Origin: Acidimicrobiia bacterium
Lineage (GTDB): Bacteria; Actinomycetota; Acidimicrobiia; IMCC26256; PALSA-610
Assembly (NCBI GenBank): GCA_027494135.1
Contig: JAOSJK010000001.1
Span: forward strand, 475,378 to 539,377
Length of the DNA: 64,000 nucleotides
Direction: 5' to 3'
This document shows positions 1 through 7,725 of this stretch, piece after piece. Positions within the stretch are counted from its first letter, which is position 1. Every line of letters starts with the position of its first letter. Position numbers and translations under genes: made by a program. The notes below the pieces were generated by a model. The model saw nothing but the letters and a program-made list of their open reading frames with translations, did not search any database and was not told where the DNA came from.

Positions 1-471
1 CTCGAGGAGCGACGCGGCTCCGAGGCCCCTACCCGTGCGGTAGGGGATGTTGTAGATCACGATAGGCACGGGGCTCTCTGCCGCCACCGTCCGGAAGTGC
101 TCGACGATGCCGGCCTCCGGCGGGCGCACGTAGTACGGCACCACGACCAGTGCTCCCGACACCGCCGGAACCCCTGCGAGCGCGCTGGTGGCCCCGATCG
201 TCGTCCGGGTGCTGTTGGTGCCGGTGCCCACGATCAGGCGCGCGCCCCGCGAAGCGCAGACCCGGGAGCAGGCCGCGACGACAGCGTGTCCCTCGGACGC
301 GTCGAGCGCCGCCGACTCGCCGGTCGTGCCGAGTGCGACGATGCCCGCCGCACCTGCGGCGAGGTACGCGGCGCAGAGCCGCTCGATTGCGGGCACGTCG
401 ACGGCGCCGGACGCGTCGAACGGCGTCACCAGGGGTACCCACACACCCCTCAGGTCGAGATCGCTGGCCAT
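1..471 (-). CDS. dapA: 4-hydroxy-tetrahydrodipicolinate synthase family (DapA-like), 3' end outside window
   Basis: The first 157 codons of a DHDPS/NAL-superfamily aldolase are present and the gene runs off the left edge. Starting at ATG 471 the protein has the N-terminal LVTPF element, the substrate-binding GTTGES motif (residues 48-53), GTGTNST, and YNIPYRTG (140-147) holding the catalytic Tyr140 and the conserved Arg145. The Schiff-base lysine would lie beyond the window. In the lysine pathway this family condenses pyruvate with aspartate semialdehyde, but paralogues with other aldolase activities (N-acetylneuraminate lyase, KDG aldolase) share these motifs, so the substrate is inferred. 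It is divergent from the TSUP gene at 559, leaving an 87-bp shared promoter region. Confidence 0.85.
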   Translation of the reverse strand, partial: MASDLDLRGVWVPLVTPFDASGAVDVPAIERLCAAYLAAGAAGIVALGTTGESAALDASEGHAVVAACSRVCASRGARLIVGTGTNSTRTTIGATSALAGVPAVSGALVVVPYYVRPPEAGIVEHFRTVAAESPVPIVIYNIPYRTGRGLGAASLLE

Positions 472-558
472 GCCGCCACAGTAGCCCCGCGGGCTCCGGC
501 GTCACCCGTGCGACGGGCCTTCCGGTGATCGAGCGCACCGCGTGTAGCCTCGGTCGCC

Positions 559-1428
559 GTGCCCGATGCGCTCCGTATCGTCCTCACCCTTCTTGCGGGA
601 GTAGTGACGGGGATGCTCTCGGGGACCTTCGGTATCGGGGGCGCGGTCGTGTCGAACCCCTCGATCCGCGCACTCGGCGCGAGCCCGATCCAATCGATCG
701 GCTCCACCCTTCCGTCGATCATCCCGTCGGCGATCAGCGGCGCACTCCGCTACAGGCGCGACGGACTCCTCCACACGCGCGTGGTCCTCTGGACGGGGCT
801 CACCGGAGCAGTGACGTCGATCGGCGGTTCGCTGCTCTCCGACGTGGTCCCCGGTGAGGGCCACGCACTCACCATGACGATCGCCTTCCTGATGGGCTAC
901 ACGGCGATCCGTACCGCTCGGGCAGGGCTCACGACTCCCTCGGACGGGCCGACCGGCATCCGCGCCGAATCGATCCACCTCGACGGCCCGTTGGCCGAAG
1001 CAGACCTGGAGATGGCGGTGCACACCACGGAGGGCGTCTCACCGGCCCCTCACGAGAAGACGTGGCGCCTCGTGCTGATCGGCTCGGTTGCCGGTGTCTT
1101 CTCCGGCCTGCTCGGCATCGGCGGCGGGCTCCTGATGGTCCCGGCGTTCACCGGGTGGCTACGTCTCCCCCTGAAGGAGACGATCGGCACCTCGCTCGCG
1201 TGCGTCGGCGTGATCGCCGTCCCCGGCATGATCACCCACGCGCTCCTGGGCCACATCGACTGGGCTTTCGCCCTCCCGCTCGCGATCGGCGTCATCCCCG
1301 GAGCGCGACTGGGGGCGCACCTCGCGATCAAGACGGCCGACCGCACCCTCCGTCTCGTGGTCGCAACCGGCCTCGCCTCGCTCGGCGCCGTCTACGCGGT
1401 CACGGAGCTCCTCGCCCTGGTCGACTGA
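559..1428 (+). CDS. TSUP (TauE/SafE) family membrane transporter
   Basis: This 289-aa membrane protein starts at GTG 559. It has two homologous halves, each opening with the family's glycine-rich turn (MLSGTFGIGGAVV near the N-terminus and FSGLLGIGGGLLMVP in the second half). About eight membrane segments are expected. A hydrophilic, acidic loop of about 60 residues separates the halves, which is longer than usual. TSUP proteins export or import sulfite, sulfonates or other organic anions across the cytoplasmic membrane; the substrate here cannot be read from sequence. No neighbour points to sulfur metabolism. A second TSUP gene lies at 26333. Downstream is the first copy of the 47-bp palindromic repeat. 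Confidence 0.85.
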   Translation: MPDALRIVLTLLAGVVTGMLSGTFGIGGAVVSNPSIRALGASPIQSIGSTLPSIIPSAISGALRYRRDGLLHTRVVLWTGLTGAVTSIGGSLLSDVVPGEGHALTMTIAFLMGYTAIRTARAGLTTPSDGPTGIRAESIHLDGPLAEADLEMAVHTTEGVSPAPHEKTWRLVLIGSVAGVFSGLLGIGGGLLMVPAFTGWLRLPLKETIGTSLACVGVIAVPGMITHALLGHIDWAFALPLAIGVIPGARLGAHLAIKTADRTLRLVVATGLASLGAVYAVTELLALVD

Positions 1429-1457
1429 TCCCTTCCGACGCGCCGCCTCGCCGGCAC

Positions 1458-1504
1458 GAGATGGGTCAGAACCGCGCACCAGTACCGCGGAAGCGACCCA
1501 TCTC
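1458..1504 (-). repeat. Family A 47-bp palindromic repeat, copy A1
   Basis: The arms GAGATGGGTC (1458-1467) and GACCCATCTC (1495-1504) are perfect inverted repeats around a 27-nt centre. The centre matches the other copies only when read on the minus strand (CTTCCGCGGTAC-type core), so the element has an orientation. It lies between the TSUP gene and the lipid kinase gene, 30 bp after the TSUP stop. Copies A2-A4 have exactly the same length. Confidence 0.9.
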
Positions 1505-1557
1505 GCTCTCCGCGCTGCCTCGGCGGCACGCGTCGTGCGGCGGATACCCTCCGAGTC

Positions 1558-2472
1558 GTGCGGCTGCTGCTGATCGTCAACACCACTGCGTCGGCGGTCA
1601 CGCCGCGCAAGCGGGTCGTGATCCGCAAGGCTCTCGCCGCCGACCACGAGGTCCAGGTCGCAGCCACCTCCCGGCGCGGCCACGCGATGCGACTCGCCCG
1701 CGCAGCAGCCCTCGACGGCGTCGACGTGGTGGCCGTCCTGGCCGGAGACGGCACCCTCAACGAGGCGGCCGACGGCCTCGCGGGCACGTCCACGGCCCTC
1801 GCGCCCCTCCCCCGGCGGCTCGACCAACGTCTACGCGCGCACGCTGGGCATCCCAATGGATGCCGTCGATGCCACTGGGGCACTCCTCGCCTCGCTCGAG
1901 AGGAAGGCGTTCCTACGGGTCGGGTTAGGGGCGGTCGACGGGCGCCGCTTCCTATTCCATGCGGGCTTCGGCTTCGACGCCGCTGTGATCGAGCAGGTTG
2001 AGCGCCGCGGTGATCTGAAGAGGTTCGCGGCGCACCCGATCTTCGTAGCGGCCGCCTTCGACACCTGGTTCCGTCACTACGACCGCTCGCGCCCGAGGTT
2101 CTCGATCCGCCTCGATGGCGACGAGGTGATCGACGGCTGCTACTTCGCAGTCGTCTCCAAGACCACGCCCTACACCTATCTCGGATCCCGCCCGATCCAC
2201 ATCGCGCCCGAGGCAGGCCTCGACACCCCGCTCTCGCTCACCGCGTTCCGCCGCATGGACGCGCTCACCCTGATCGGAGCGGCTGCGTCGGCGATGGGAT
2301 CGGGGAGGTTCCTCCGGCGACGGGCGGCATCGTGCACCGCGACGGTCTCCAACGCCTGACGATCACGGGCAGCGGCGCGTTCCCTTGGCAGGTCGACGGC
2401 GACCACCTCGGCGACGCCACCCACCTGGAGATCCTCCACGAGCCGAGAGCGCTGACCCTCGTCGTACCGTGA
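1558..2472 (+). CDS. Diacylglycerol kinase-like lipid kinase (YegS/DagK family), two frameshifts
   Basis: A soluble DAGK-catalytic-domain protein that would phosphorylate a diacylglycerol or related lipid using a nucleotide triphosphate. It starts at GTG 1558 with LLLIVNTTAS, followed by the nucleotide-binding GDGTLNEAADGL motif (about residues 62-73) and a GGSTNVYARTLG segment in the next frame. The C-terminal half contains the typical FHAGFGFDA and the DG-rich end (WQVDGDHLGD). The reading frame breaks near 1805 (in a cctccccc run) and again near 2310. Joined, the three pieces give about 304 residues, normal for the family, and end at TGA 2470-2472. Physiological substrate is unknown; actinobacterial relatives act in phospholipid or phosphatidylinositol mannoside recycling. 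Confidence 0.8.
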
Positions 2473-2498
2473 CCTCTCGCCGGCGGGCGTGCGCTCCG

Positions 2499-3209
2499 TC
2501 AGCCCGAGACGACTGCGAGCGCGACCTCGGGAACGTTCGTGATGACGGCGTGCACACCGGCGCCCGCGAGCGCGCGTATGTGGTCCTCGTCGTCAACCGT
2601 CCACACGTCGAGCTTCACGCCGTGATCCCGAGCCTGCCTCACCGCGTCGGGCGCTGCGGCCGCCGTGAGGACTCCGCGGTCGGGGTGCAGCCACTCGTGG
2701 CCACGCGCCCGGGCGAGCGGTAGCGTCGTCTTCGTATCTTGTCCCATCGTGAGCCAACCGGTCACGACGCGGGAGTCGAGCGAGCGTACGAAATCGACCG
2801 CATCCAGATCGAAAGACGAGACGACGACGTCGTCGTGAATGCCCCGAGCATCGATCGCCGCGACGACTGCGGCGACGACCGTGCGCTCGTCGTCGGCATC
2901 CGGCTCCCAGGGCAGGCACTTGACCTCGATGTTGACGATCATCCCTGCGAGCACGTCGAGTGCCTCGTCCAGCGTGGGTATGCCGGGCGCTGCCGATCGA
3001 ACGTCGCCGAACCTGCGAGCCGCAAGGACACCGACCCCCTCGACGTCGGAGTCGTGATGCAGCACGAGCACTCCGTCGGAGGTGCGGCGAACGTCGAGCT
3101 CCACGCCATCGGCGCCGTCTTCCCGAGCGAACGAGAAGGCCTCGAGGGTGTTTCCGGGGGCGCGACGACACGAGCCCTGATGGGCCAGGATCAGAGGACG
3201 CGACGTCAC
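2499..3209 (-). CDS. Glycerophosphodiester phosphodiesterase
   Basis: A 236-aa GDPD TIM-barrel enzyme that hydrolyses glycerophosphodiesters to glycerol-3-phosphate and an alcohol. The N-terminus carries the family signature AHQGSCRRAPGNTLEAF with the catalytic His and Arg (usual form HRG; here HQG), then DGVELDVRRTSDGVLVLHHD with the metal-binding Glu/Asp and second catalytic His, then IVNIEVK. The C-terminus has the usual DVWTVDDEDHIRAL and GVHAVITNVPE elements. No signal peptide is seen, so it is probably cytoplasmic. It is convergent with the lipid kinase at 1558-2472, with only 26 bp between stops, and divergent from whiB across a 215-bp intergenic region that must hold both promoters. 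Confidence 0.88.
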   Translation of the reverse strand: MTSRPLILAHQGSCRRAPGNTLEAFSFAREDGADGVELDVRRTSDGVLVLHHDSDVEGVGVLAARRFGDVRSAAPGIPTLDEALDVLAGMIVNIEVKCLPWEPDADDERTVVAAVVAAIDARGIHDDVVVSSFDLDAVDFVRSLDSRVVTGWLTMGQDTKTTLPLARARGHEWLHPDRGVLTAAAAPDAVRQARDHGVKLDVWTVDDEDHIRALAGAGVHAVITNVPEVALAVVSG

Positions 3210-3424
3210 GGGCGCACACTAAGCGCTCTCGCCGCCGCCTTCCGAACCACGGCACGCTGCGCGCCGGGCGCCCCACCGATCACCGATATCGGCCCCGCGA
3301 CCCCTTGTGCGGGTCCCGAACGGCGGTTAGCCTGCACTGCCGATCTCGTGGCTGCCCCTGGCCGGCGGACCCTTGAACGGGCGCGCAAGCGCGACGCTGC
3401 GCGACCCGAGGAAGAGCAGACGAC

Positions 3425-3717
3425 GTGACACTGACCTGGATACGGACCCACGACTGGGACGCCGAGGCGTGGCGATCTGACGCCATATGCCGCGACTCGA
3501 GCCCGGAGCTCTTCTTCCCGATCGGCACCACCGGGGTCGCCCTCGACCAGATCGACGCCGCCAAGTCGGTCTGCGATGCCTGCCCGGTCAACGACCGGTG
3601 CCTGGAGTTCGCGATCGAGACGAACCAGGAGTCGGGAGTGTGGGGGGCGCCACCGAGGAGGAACGGCGACAGATGCGCCGGCGGTTCCTCTCCGGGGAGC
3701 GGGTCGCGGCCATCTGA
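3425..3717 (+). CDS. whiB: WhiB-family Fe-S transcription factor (WhiB1-like by synteny), one frameshift
   Basis: A small Actinobacteria-specific regulator that binds a [4Fe-4S] cluster. From GTG 3425 the four cluster cysteines are visible in their usual spacing: one in AICRD and three in SVCDACPVNDRC. The GVWGG turn and basic C-terminal tail (RRRFLSGERVAAI) follow after a frameshift at the GGGGGG run near 3645; one added G restores the frame. Joined length is about 97 residues, normal for WhiB. It converges on a pdtaS-type kinase 30 bp downstream, the arrangement of whiB1 and pdtaS in mycobacteria, which supports a WhiB1-like assignment. WhiB1 is an NO-sensitive, essential regulator there; that role is transferred by inference only. 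Confidence 0.9.
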
Positions 3718-3746
3718 GCGCCGACCCGGCAGCAAGCGACAACCTG

Positions 3747-5209
3747 TTACAGCTCGACCCTCGGCATCGCCACGGGGACCCTCACGCTCACCATCGTCCC
3801 GCCGACGTCGCGCATCTCGATCGAGCCACCCAGCTCGCCCGCGACCAGGGCCTGGACGATCGAGAGTCCGAGGCCCTTCGACTCCTCCAGCGAGAACCGC
3901 TCGGGGAGCCCCACTCCGTCGTCGGTGATCTCGATGACAACCTCGTCGCCCTCGCGGGCGAGCCCGACGCTCACGTGACCTTCGCGTCGCCCGTCGCCCG
4001 GATACGCATGATCCACGGCGTTCTGCATCAGCTCGTTGAGGACGACCGCCAGCGGCGTCGCGACCTCCCCGGGAGATCACCGACGTCGCCCTCGACCGAG
4101 AAGCTGATGGCGAGATCGTGCGATGAGACGGTCTCCTCGACAACTCTGACCAGAGGTCGAACGATCTCGCTGAAACGAACGACGTCGCCGGCGTCGCGTG
4201 AGAGCGTCTCATGCACGATCGCGATCGACCGGATGCGCCGCTCCGATTCGGCCAGTGCTTCCCTTGCCTCGACGGAGCGCAACCTACGCCCCTGAAGACG
4301 CAGCAGCGATGCGATCGTCTGGAGGTTGTTCTTCACTCGGTGGTGGATCTCCCGGATCGTCGCATCCTTGGATAGGAGCATCCGGTCTCGTCGCCTCAGA
4401 TCTGTCACATCTCGTACGAGGATGATCGCGCCCACCGCGTCACGGTGCTCCAGGAGCGGCATCGCCCTGAGCATCACCGAGACCTGGCCGCGCTCGATCT
4501 CCTCGATGACCGGCATCCGCGACTCGATCGCGTGGCGCGCTACGTCCTCATCGAAGCCGATGTTGAAGAGGCTGCTTCCGGGGGCGTAGGCGTGAATCCC
4601 CATCCGGTGGAGACACGACACGGCGTTCGGACTCGCGAACTCGACGTTCCGTTCCGCGTCGACGACTATGACACCATCGCCGACGCGCGGCGATCCCTCC
4701 GGCTCGTCCGCCTCGTGGTCGAAGGGGAAGGAGCCCTCCGAGATCATCCGGGCGAACCGCCAGAAGGCGGCGTGGTAAGTCCGCTCCATCACGCCGGGAC
4801 GGCGGCTCGTCTCCGTCGACATCTCGCGTGTCACCACCGCCACGAGGTTCGTGCCGTGCCGCACCGGGATGCACTGCAGTCGGATCCGCTCTCCGCCGCC
4901 GAGGGCTCGGGTGTCTCCCTCGAGGATCTCCCCTTGGCGGAAGCACCTCGCGACCAGGGGTCGCTCGATCTCGTCGACAACGGTTCCGACCATGTCGGTC
5001 GGGTAGATCGTCTGACCCGTCGTCGGGCGGACCTGCGCCAGCACGACGAATCGGTGAGCCTCCTCGCCGGAGATCGGCGCGAGCAGCAGGAGATCGGAGA
5101 ACGCGAGATCGGCGATGTGCCGCCAGCTGCCGGCGAGCCTGCGGACGTGGGCGAGATCGTCGCCCGTCAGCGACGTCCGCGTCCGGGCGAGGTCGGAGAA
5201 GATGGTCAC
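3747..5209 (-). CDS. pdtaS: PdtaS-type sensor histidine kinase (GAF-PAS-HisKA_2-HATPase), one frameshift
   Basis: Cytoplasmic histidine kinase. An N-terminal GAF-like domain (about residues 10-140) and a PAS domain (about 175-290) precede a HisKA_2 phosphoacceptor region with IREIHHRVKNNLQTIASLL, typical of the PdtaS family. The HATPase module (NELMQNAVDHAYP, DDGVGLPE, GLGLSIVQAL) continues in another frame after a break near 4060. GTG 5209 is chosen because the N-terminus VTIFSDLARTRTSL then aligns with mycobacterial PdtaS and lies just after the upstream ArsA stop (5235); the longer ATG at 5287 would overlap that gene. PdtaS normally phosphorylates PdtaR, an ANTAR-domain RNA-binding antiterminator, which is not in this window. 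Confidence 0.9.
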
Positions 5210-5234
5210 CGATCGATCGTACCGGTGCCGGCCG

Positions 5235-6464
5235 TCAACGGCGTCCGGGGTCGGGCCCCTCGAAGAGGCAACGCCCGATCTGGACAAGCCCTTGCACGTC
5301 GCCGATGTCCTGCTCGAAGGAGGGGACCCGGGCGATCACCTCGGGCACGCGCTCCAGCTCGCCGCTCAGCTCGGCCTCGCGCTTGGCGACCACGGCGAAG
5401 TTGCGGAACGACTCTCCTACGTTCCTGAGAACCCGCGAGGTGCGTGCGGGATCGTCGAGCGCGGGCGAGTCGAGTGCGGTGAGCGCGAGTGCGATTCCAT
5501 CGGAGTCAACCGACATCGCCGCGGCGGCGTCTTCGCCATCAGTCGCGAGGAAGTAGCCCGGGAGTATGCGATTCAGCACAAGAGCTCCCAGGTGGAAGTC
5601 GCGTGCGCGAAGCTCCGCGCAGAACTCCTCGGCCTCCCGCAGCGGCGCCGCCTCGAGTGTGGTCACAACGGCGAACGTCGTCCGGCGATCGTGTAGCAGG
5701 TGCTCCACCGCGCGGGCGCGCTCGATGAACCCGTCGTACATGGTCTGGAAGCTCAAGAAGAACTCCGCGATGTCCTCCAGGAACTTGCTGCCCAGAATGC
5801 GGTCGGCCAGCTGGTAGAAGGGACGGCTGGCCACGTTGAGCACTCTCGTGCCTCGCCGACCTCCCACCCGATAAGGGAGAGTGAGCCATCGCAGCAGACG
5901 ACCACCGAAGAAGTCGGCCATCCGCTTCGGTGCCTCGAGAAAGTCGATCGCGTTCCGGGTCGGCGGCGTGTCGATGACGATCAGGTCGTACTTGCCGCTC
6001 GCGTGAATCTCGTACAGCCGCTCCATCGCTATGTAGTCGTGGCTCTGCACGAAGCGGCCCGTCAGGTTGTGATACAGGCGATTCTCCAGAATCCGGTACG
6101 CGGCCTCCTCGTCGGGTGCGTGTCTCATCACGAGCGCGTCCCACGACTGCTTCGTGTCGAGCATCGCCGCCCACAGCTCGCCGCGCGGCTCCAGCCCCGC
6201 GTCTTCCAACACCTCTGATGGCACACGGTGCTCGACGTTGCCCAGGCCCTCCAGCCCCAGGGCCGTTGCCAGGCGGCGGGCGGGGTCGATCGTCAGCACC
6301 AGCACCTTGCCCCCGAGCCTGACCGTCGCCATCACGGCGGCGGCGGCCGCGACCGAGGTCTTGCCCACTCCGCCGGAGCCACAGAAGACGACGATCTCCT
6401 TCGCGGCGAGGAGCTTCTCGAAGCTCGCCGAGGCCGTCTCCGGAGGCGTCGCGTCCCGGCTCAG
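5235..6464 (-). CDS. ArsA/GET3-like ATPase, second of a pair
   Basis: A soluble P-loop ATPase of the anion-transporting ATPase (ArsA/GET3) family, about 409 residues. It has the deviant Walker A FCGSGGVGKTSVA near the N-terminus, VLTIDPARRLATALG, the switch-like VIDTPPTRNAIDFLEAP, and a C-terminal VNRILP-type strand. The start is uncertain: CTG 6464 is in frame and overlaps the previous stop, and no better ATG or GTG lies nearby. Mycobacteria carry an analogous adjacent pair (Rv3679/Rv3680) reported to form an ATPase complex; a joint complex with the upstream paralogue is therefore likely. It is followed 26 bp later by pdtaS, so the two are probably co-transcribed. Confidence 0.85.
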   Translation of the reverse strand: MSRDATPPETASASFEKLLAAKEIVVFCGSGGVGKTSVAAAAAVMATVRLGGKVLVLTIDPARRLATALGLEGLGNVEHRVPSEVLEDAGLEPRGELWAAMLDTKQSWDALVMRHAPDEEAAYRILENRLYHNLTGRFVQSHDYIAMERLYEIHASGKYDLIVIDTPPTRNAIDFLEAPKRMADFFGGRLLRWLTLPYRVGGRRGTRVLNVASRPFYQLADRILGSKFLEDIAEFFLSFQTMYDGFIERARAVEHLLHDRRTTFAVVTTLEAAPLREAEEFCAELRARDFHLGALVLNRILPGYFLATDGEDAAAAMSVDSDGIALALTALDSPALDDPARTSRVLRNVGESFRNFAVVAKREAELSGELERVPEVIARVPSFEQDIGDVQGLVQIGRCLFEGPDPGRR

Positions 6465-7424
6465 AAGCCCATCTCCTGCCCGAGCGCCTCGGCGACCATG
6501 CTGGTGACCCGCAGCCCGTGAGCCCGAACGAACTGATACGGCACGTAGAGGACCGGGAGATCGACGGTATCGAGGAGAACCTGCAGATACTCGGCCCTGT
6601 TCCGCCGCAGCGACACCGCCAGCCGGGCGCCGTCGAGCACGGCGCCGGCCCCGACCCGGCGCGCTCCTCGAGCACTGACACCGCGGCCGGCTCTCGCAGC
6701 GCGTCGAAGACGTCCTCGTCGGGCGCGTGAACAGCTCGGGAAGCACGCGGTTGACTATCACTGAACCCAGCGGGACATCGAGCTCTGAGCGCACGCGCGC
6801 GACCAGCTCGATCGTCTCGGCGACAGGCATCTCCTCCGGCGTCGTCACTACGTTCACAGCCGTGATCGCGGGGTCCGCGAGCATCTCCGACATCCAATCC
6901 GTCTGCACTCGCACCGGGCCGACGTCTACGAGCTCGCGGATGGTGCCGGCAGCGCCGAGCTGGGCGACGATGTGACCTGTAGCCGCCGCATCGACGACAA
7001 CGAGGTCGATGTCGCTACGGCCGTCGAGGATCTCGCGCACCTCCCAGCAGATCTTGCCGATCGTGAGGATCTCCTTCACACCCGGCGCCGCGTTGGCGAC
7101 GAAGTCCAGCGCGCGTGCCAGCGGCCCGATGCGCCCGAGCACCGGCACCTTGAGATTGAGCTTCAGGTACTCGCGCAGCGATGCCTCGGTGTCCATCGAC
7201 ATCGCGAGGATTCCCGGCTGCACCTCACGCGGGGTGAAGCCGACCGGCGGTCGCTCGAAGAGGTCGGTCAGGCTCCCCTTCGCGTCGACCGCGATGAGGA
7301 GCACCCGCTTCGCGCGGGACGCAGCCAGGTGCGCGACCGCGGCCGCAACTGTGCTCTTGCCGACACCGCCCTTTCCGGTGAAGAAGAGCAGGCGCCTCTC
7401 TAGCAGGGGCGGGGCAGGCGACAC
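6461..7424 (-). CDS. ArsA/GET3-like ATPase, first of a pair, two frameshifts
   Basis: Starts at GTG 7424. The N-terminus carries the Walker A FTGKGGVGKSTVAAAVAHLA, followed by VLLIAVDAKGSLTDLF and DLVVVDAAATGHIVAQL. The frame breaks near 6720 (after VNRVLPELF) and again near 6650. The recovered C-terminus reads toward MVAEALGQEMGF and stops at 6461, overlapping the start of the second ATPase. Joined length is about 321 residues. The two shifts compensate, so a long chimeric reading frame covering both ATPases exists, but this is an artefact of the errors rather than a genuine fusion. Substrate is unknown; bacterial homologues have been linked to stress tolerance and protein or metalloid handling. 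Confidence 0.82.
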
Positions 7425-7440
7425 GGCGCCAAGCCAGGCC

Positions 7441-7671
7441 CTAGGCCCGGCCGAACCCGACCTGGCGGAGGGCCTCGTCGCTTCCGATCTCGACGTAGGC
7501 GACCTTGTCGGTGGGTACCCCGACGCGCCTGCCCTTCGCGTCGCTCAGCCACAGGACCGGATCTGCGCCACTCATCGCCGCCTCGACCGCCGCCGAAACC
7601 TCGGCAGCAGAGCCGTCGAACTCGAGCGTGAGCTCCCGAATGGTGTGGACGACGCCGATCTTGACTTCCAT
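7441..7671 (-). CDS. DUF3107 family small protein
   Basis: A 76-aa protein of the actinobacterial DUF3107 family, recognised by MEVKIGVVHTIRELTLEFDG at the start and the conserved GRRVGVPTDKVAYVEIG near the C-terminus. The fold is predicted to be a single small alpha/beta domain; no catalytic motif is visible and the function is unknown. It lies 16 bp upstream of the first ArsA-like ATPase and 54 bp downstream of the subtilase gene on the same strand, so it is probably part of one transcript with the ATPases and pdtaS. Confidence 0.85.
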   Translation of the reverse strand: MEVKIGVVHTIRELTLEFDGSAAEVSAAVEAAMSGADPVLWLSDAKGRRVGVPTDKVAYVEIGSDEALRQVGFGRA

Positions 7672-7725
7672 GCGTCGAACCCTATCGCTGCCGGGCGGGA
7701 TCGGCGGGATCGCCCGCGCCGATGC

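Noticed and set aside
5235-7424. One 729-residue double ArsA ATPase
   Set aside because: The continuous frame exists only because two frame errors compensate; the middle is out-of-frame (Arg-rich), and a stop for the first protein (6461) is followed by an overlapping second gene.
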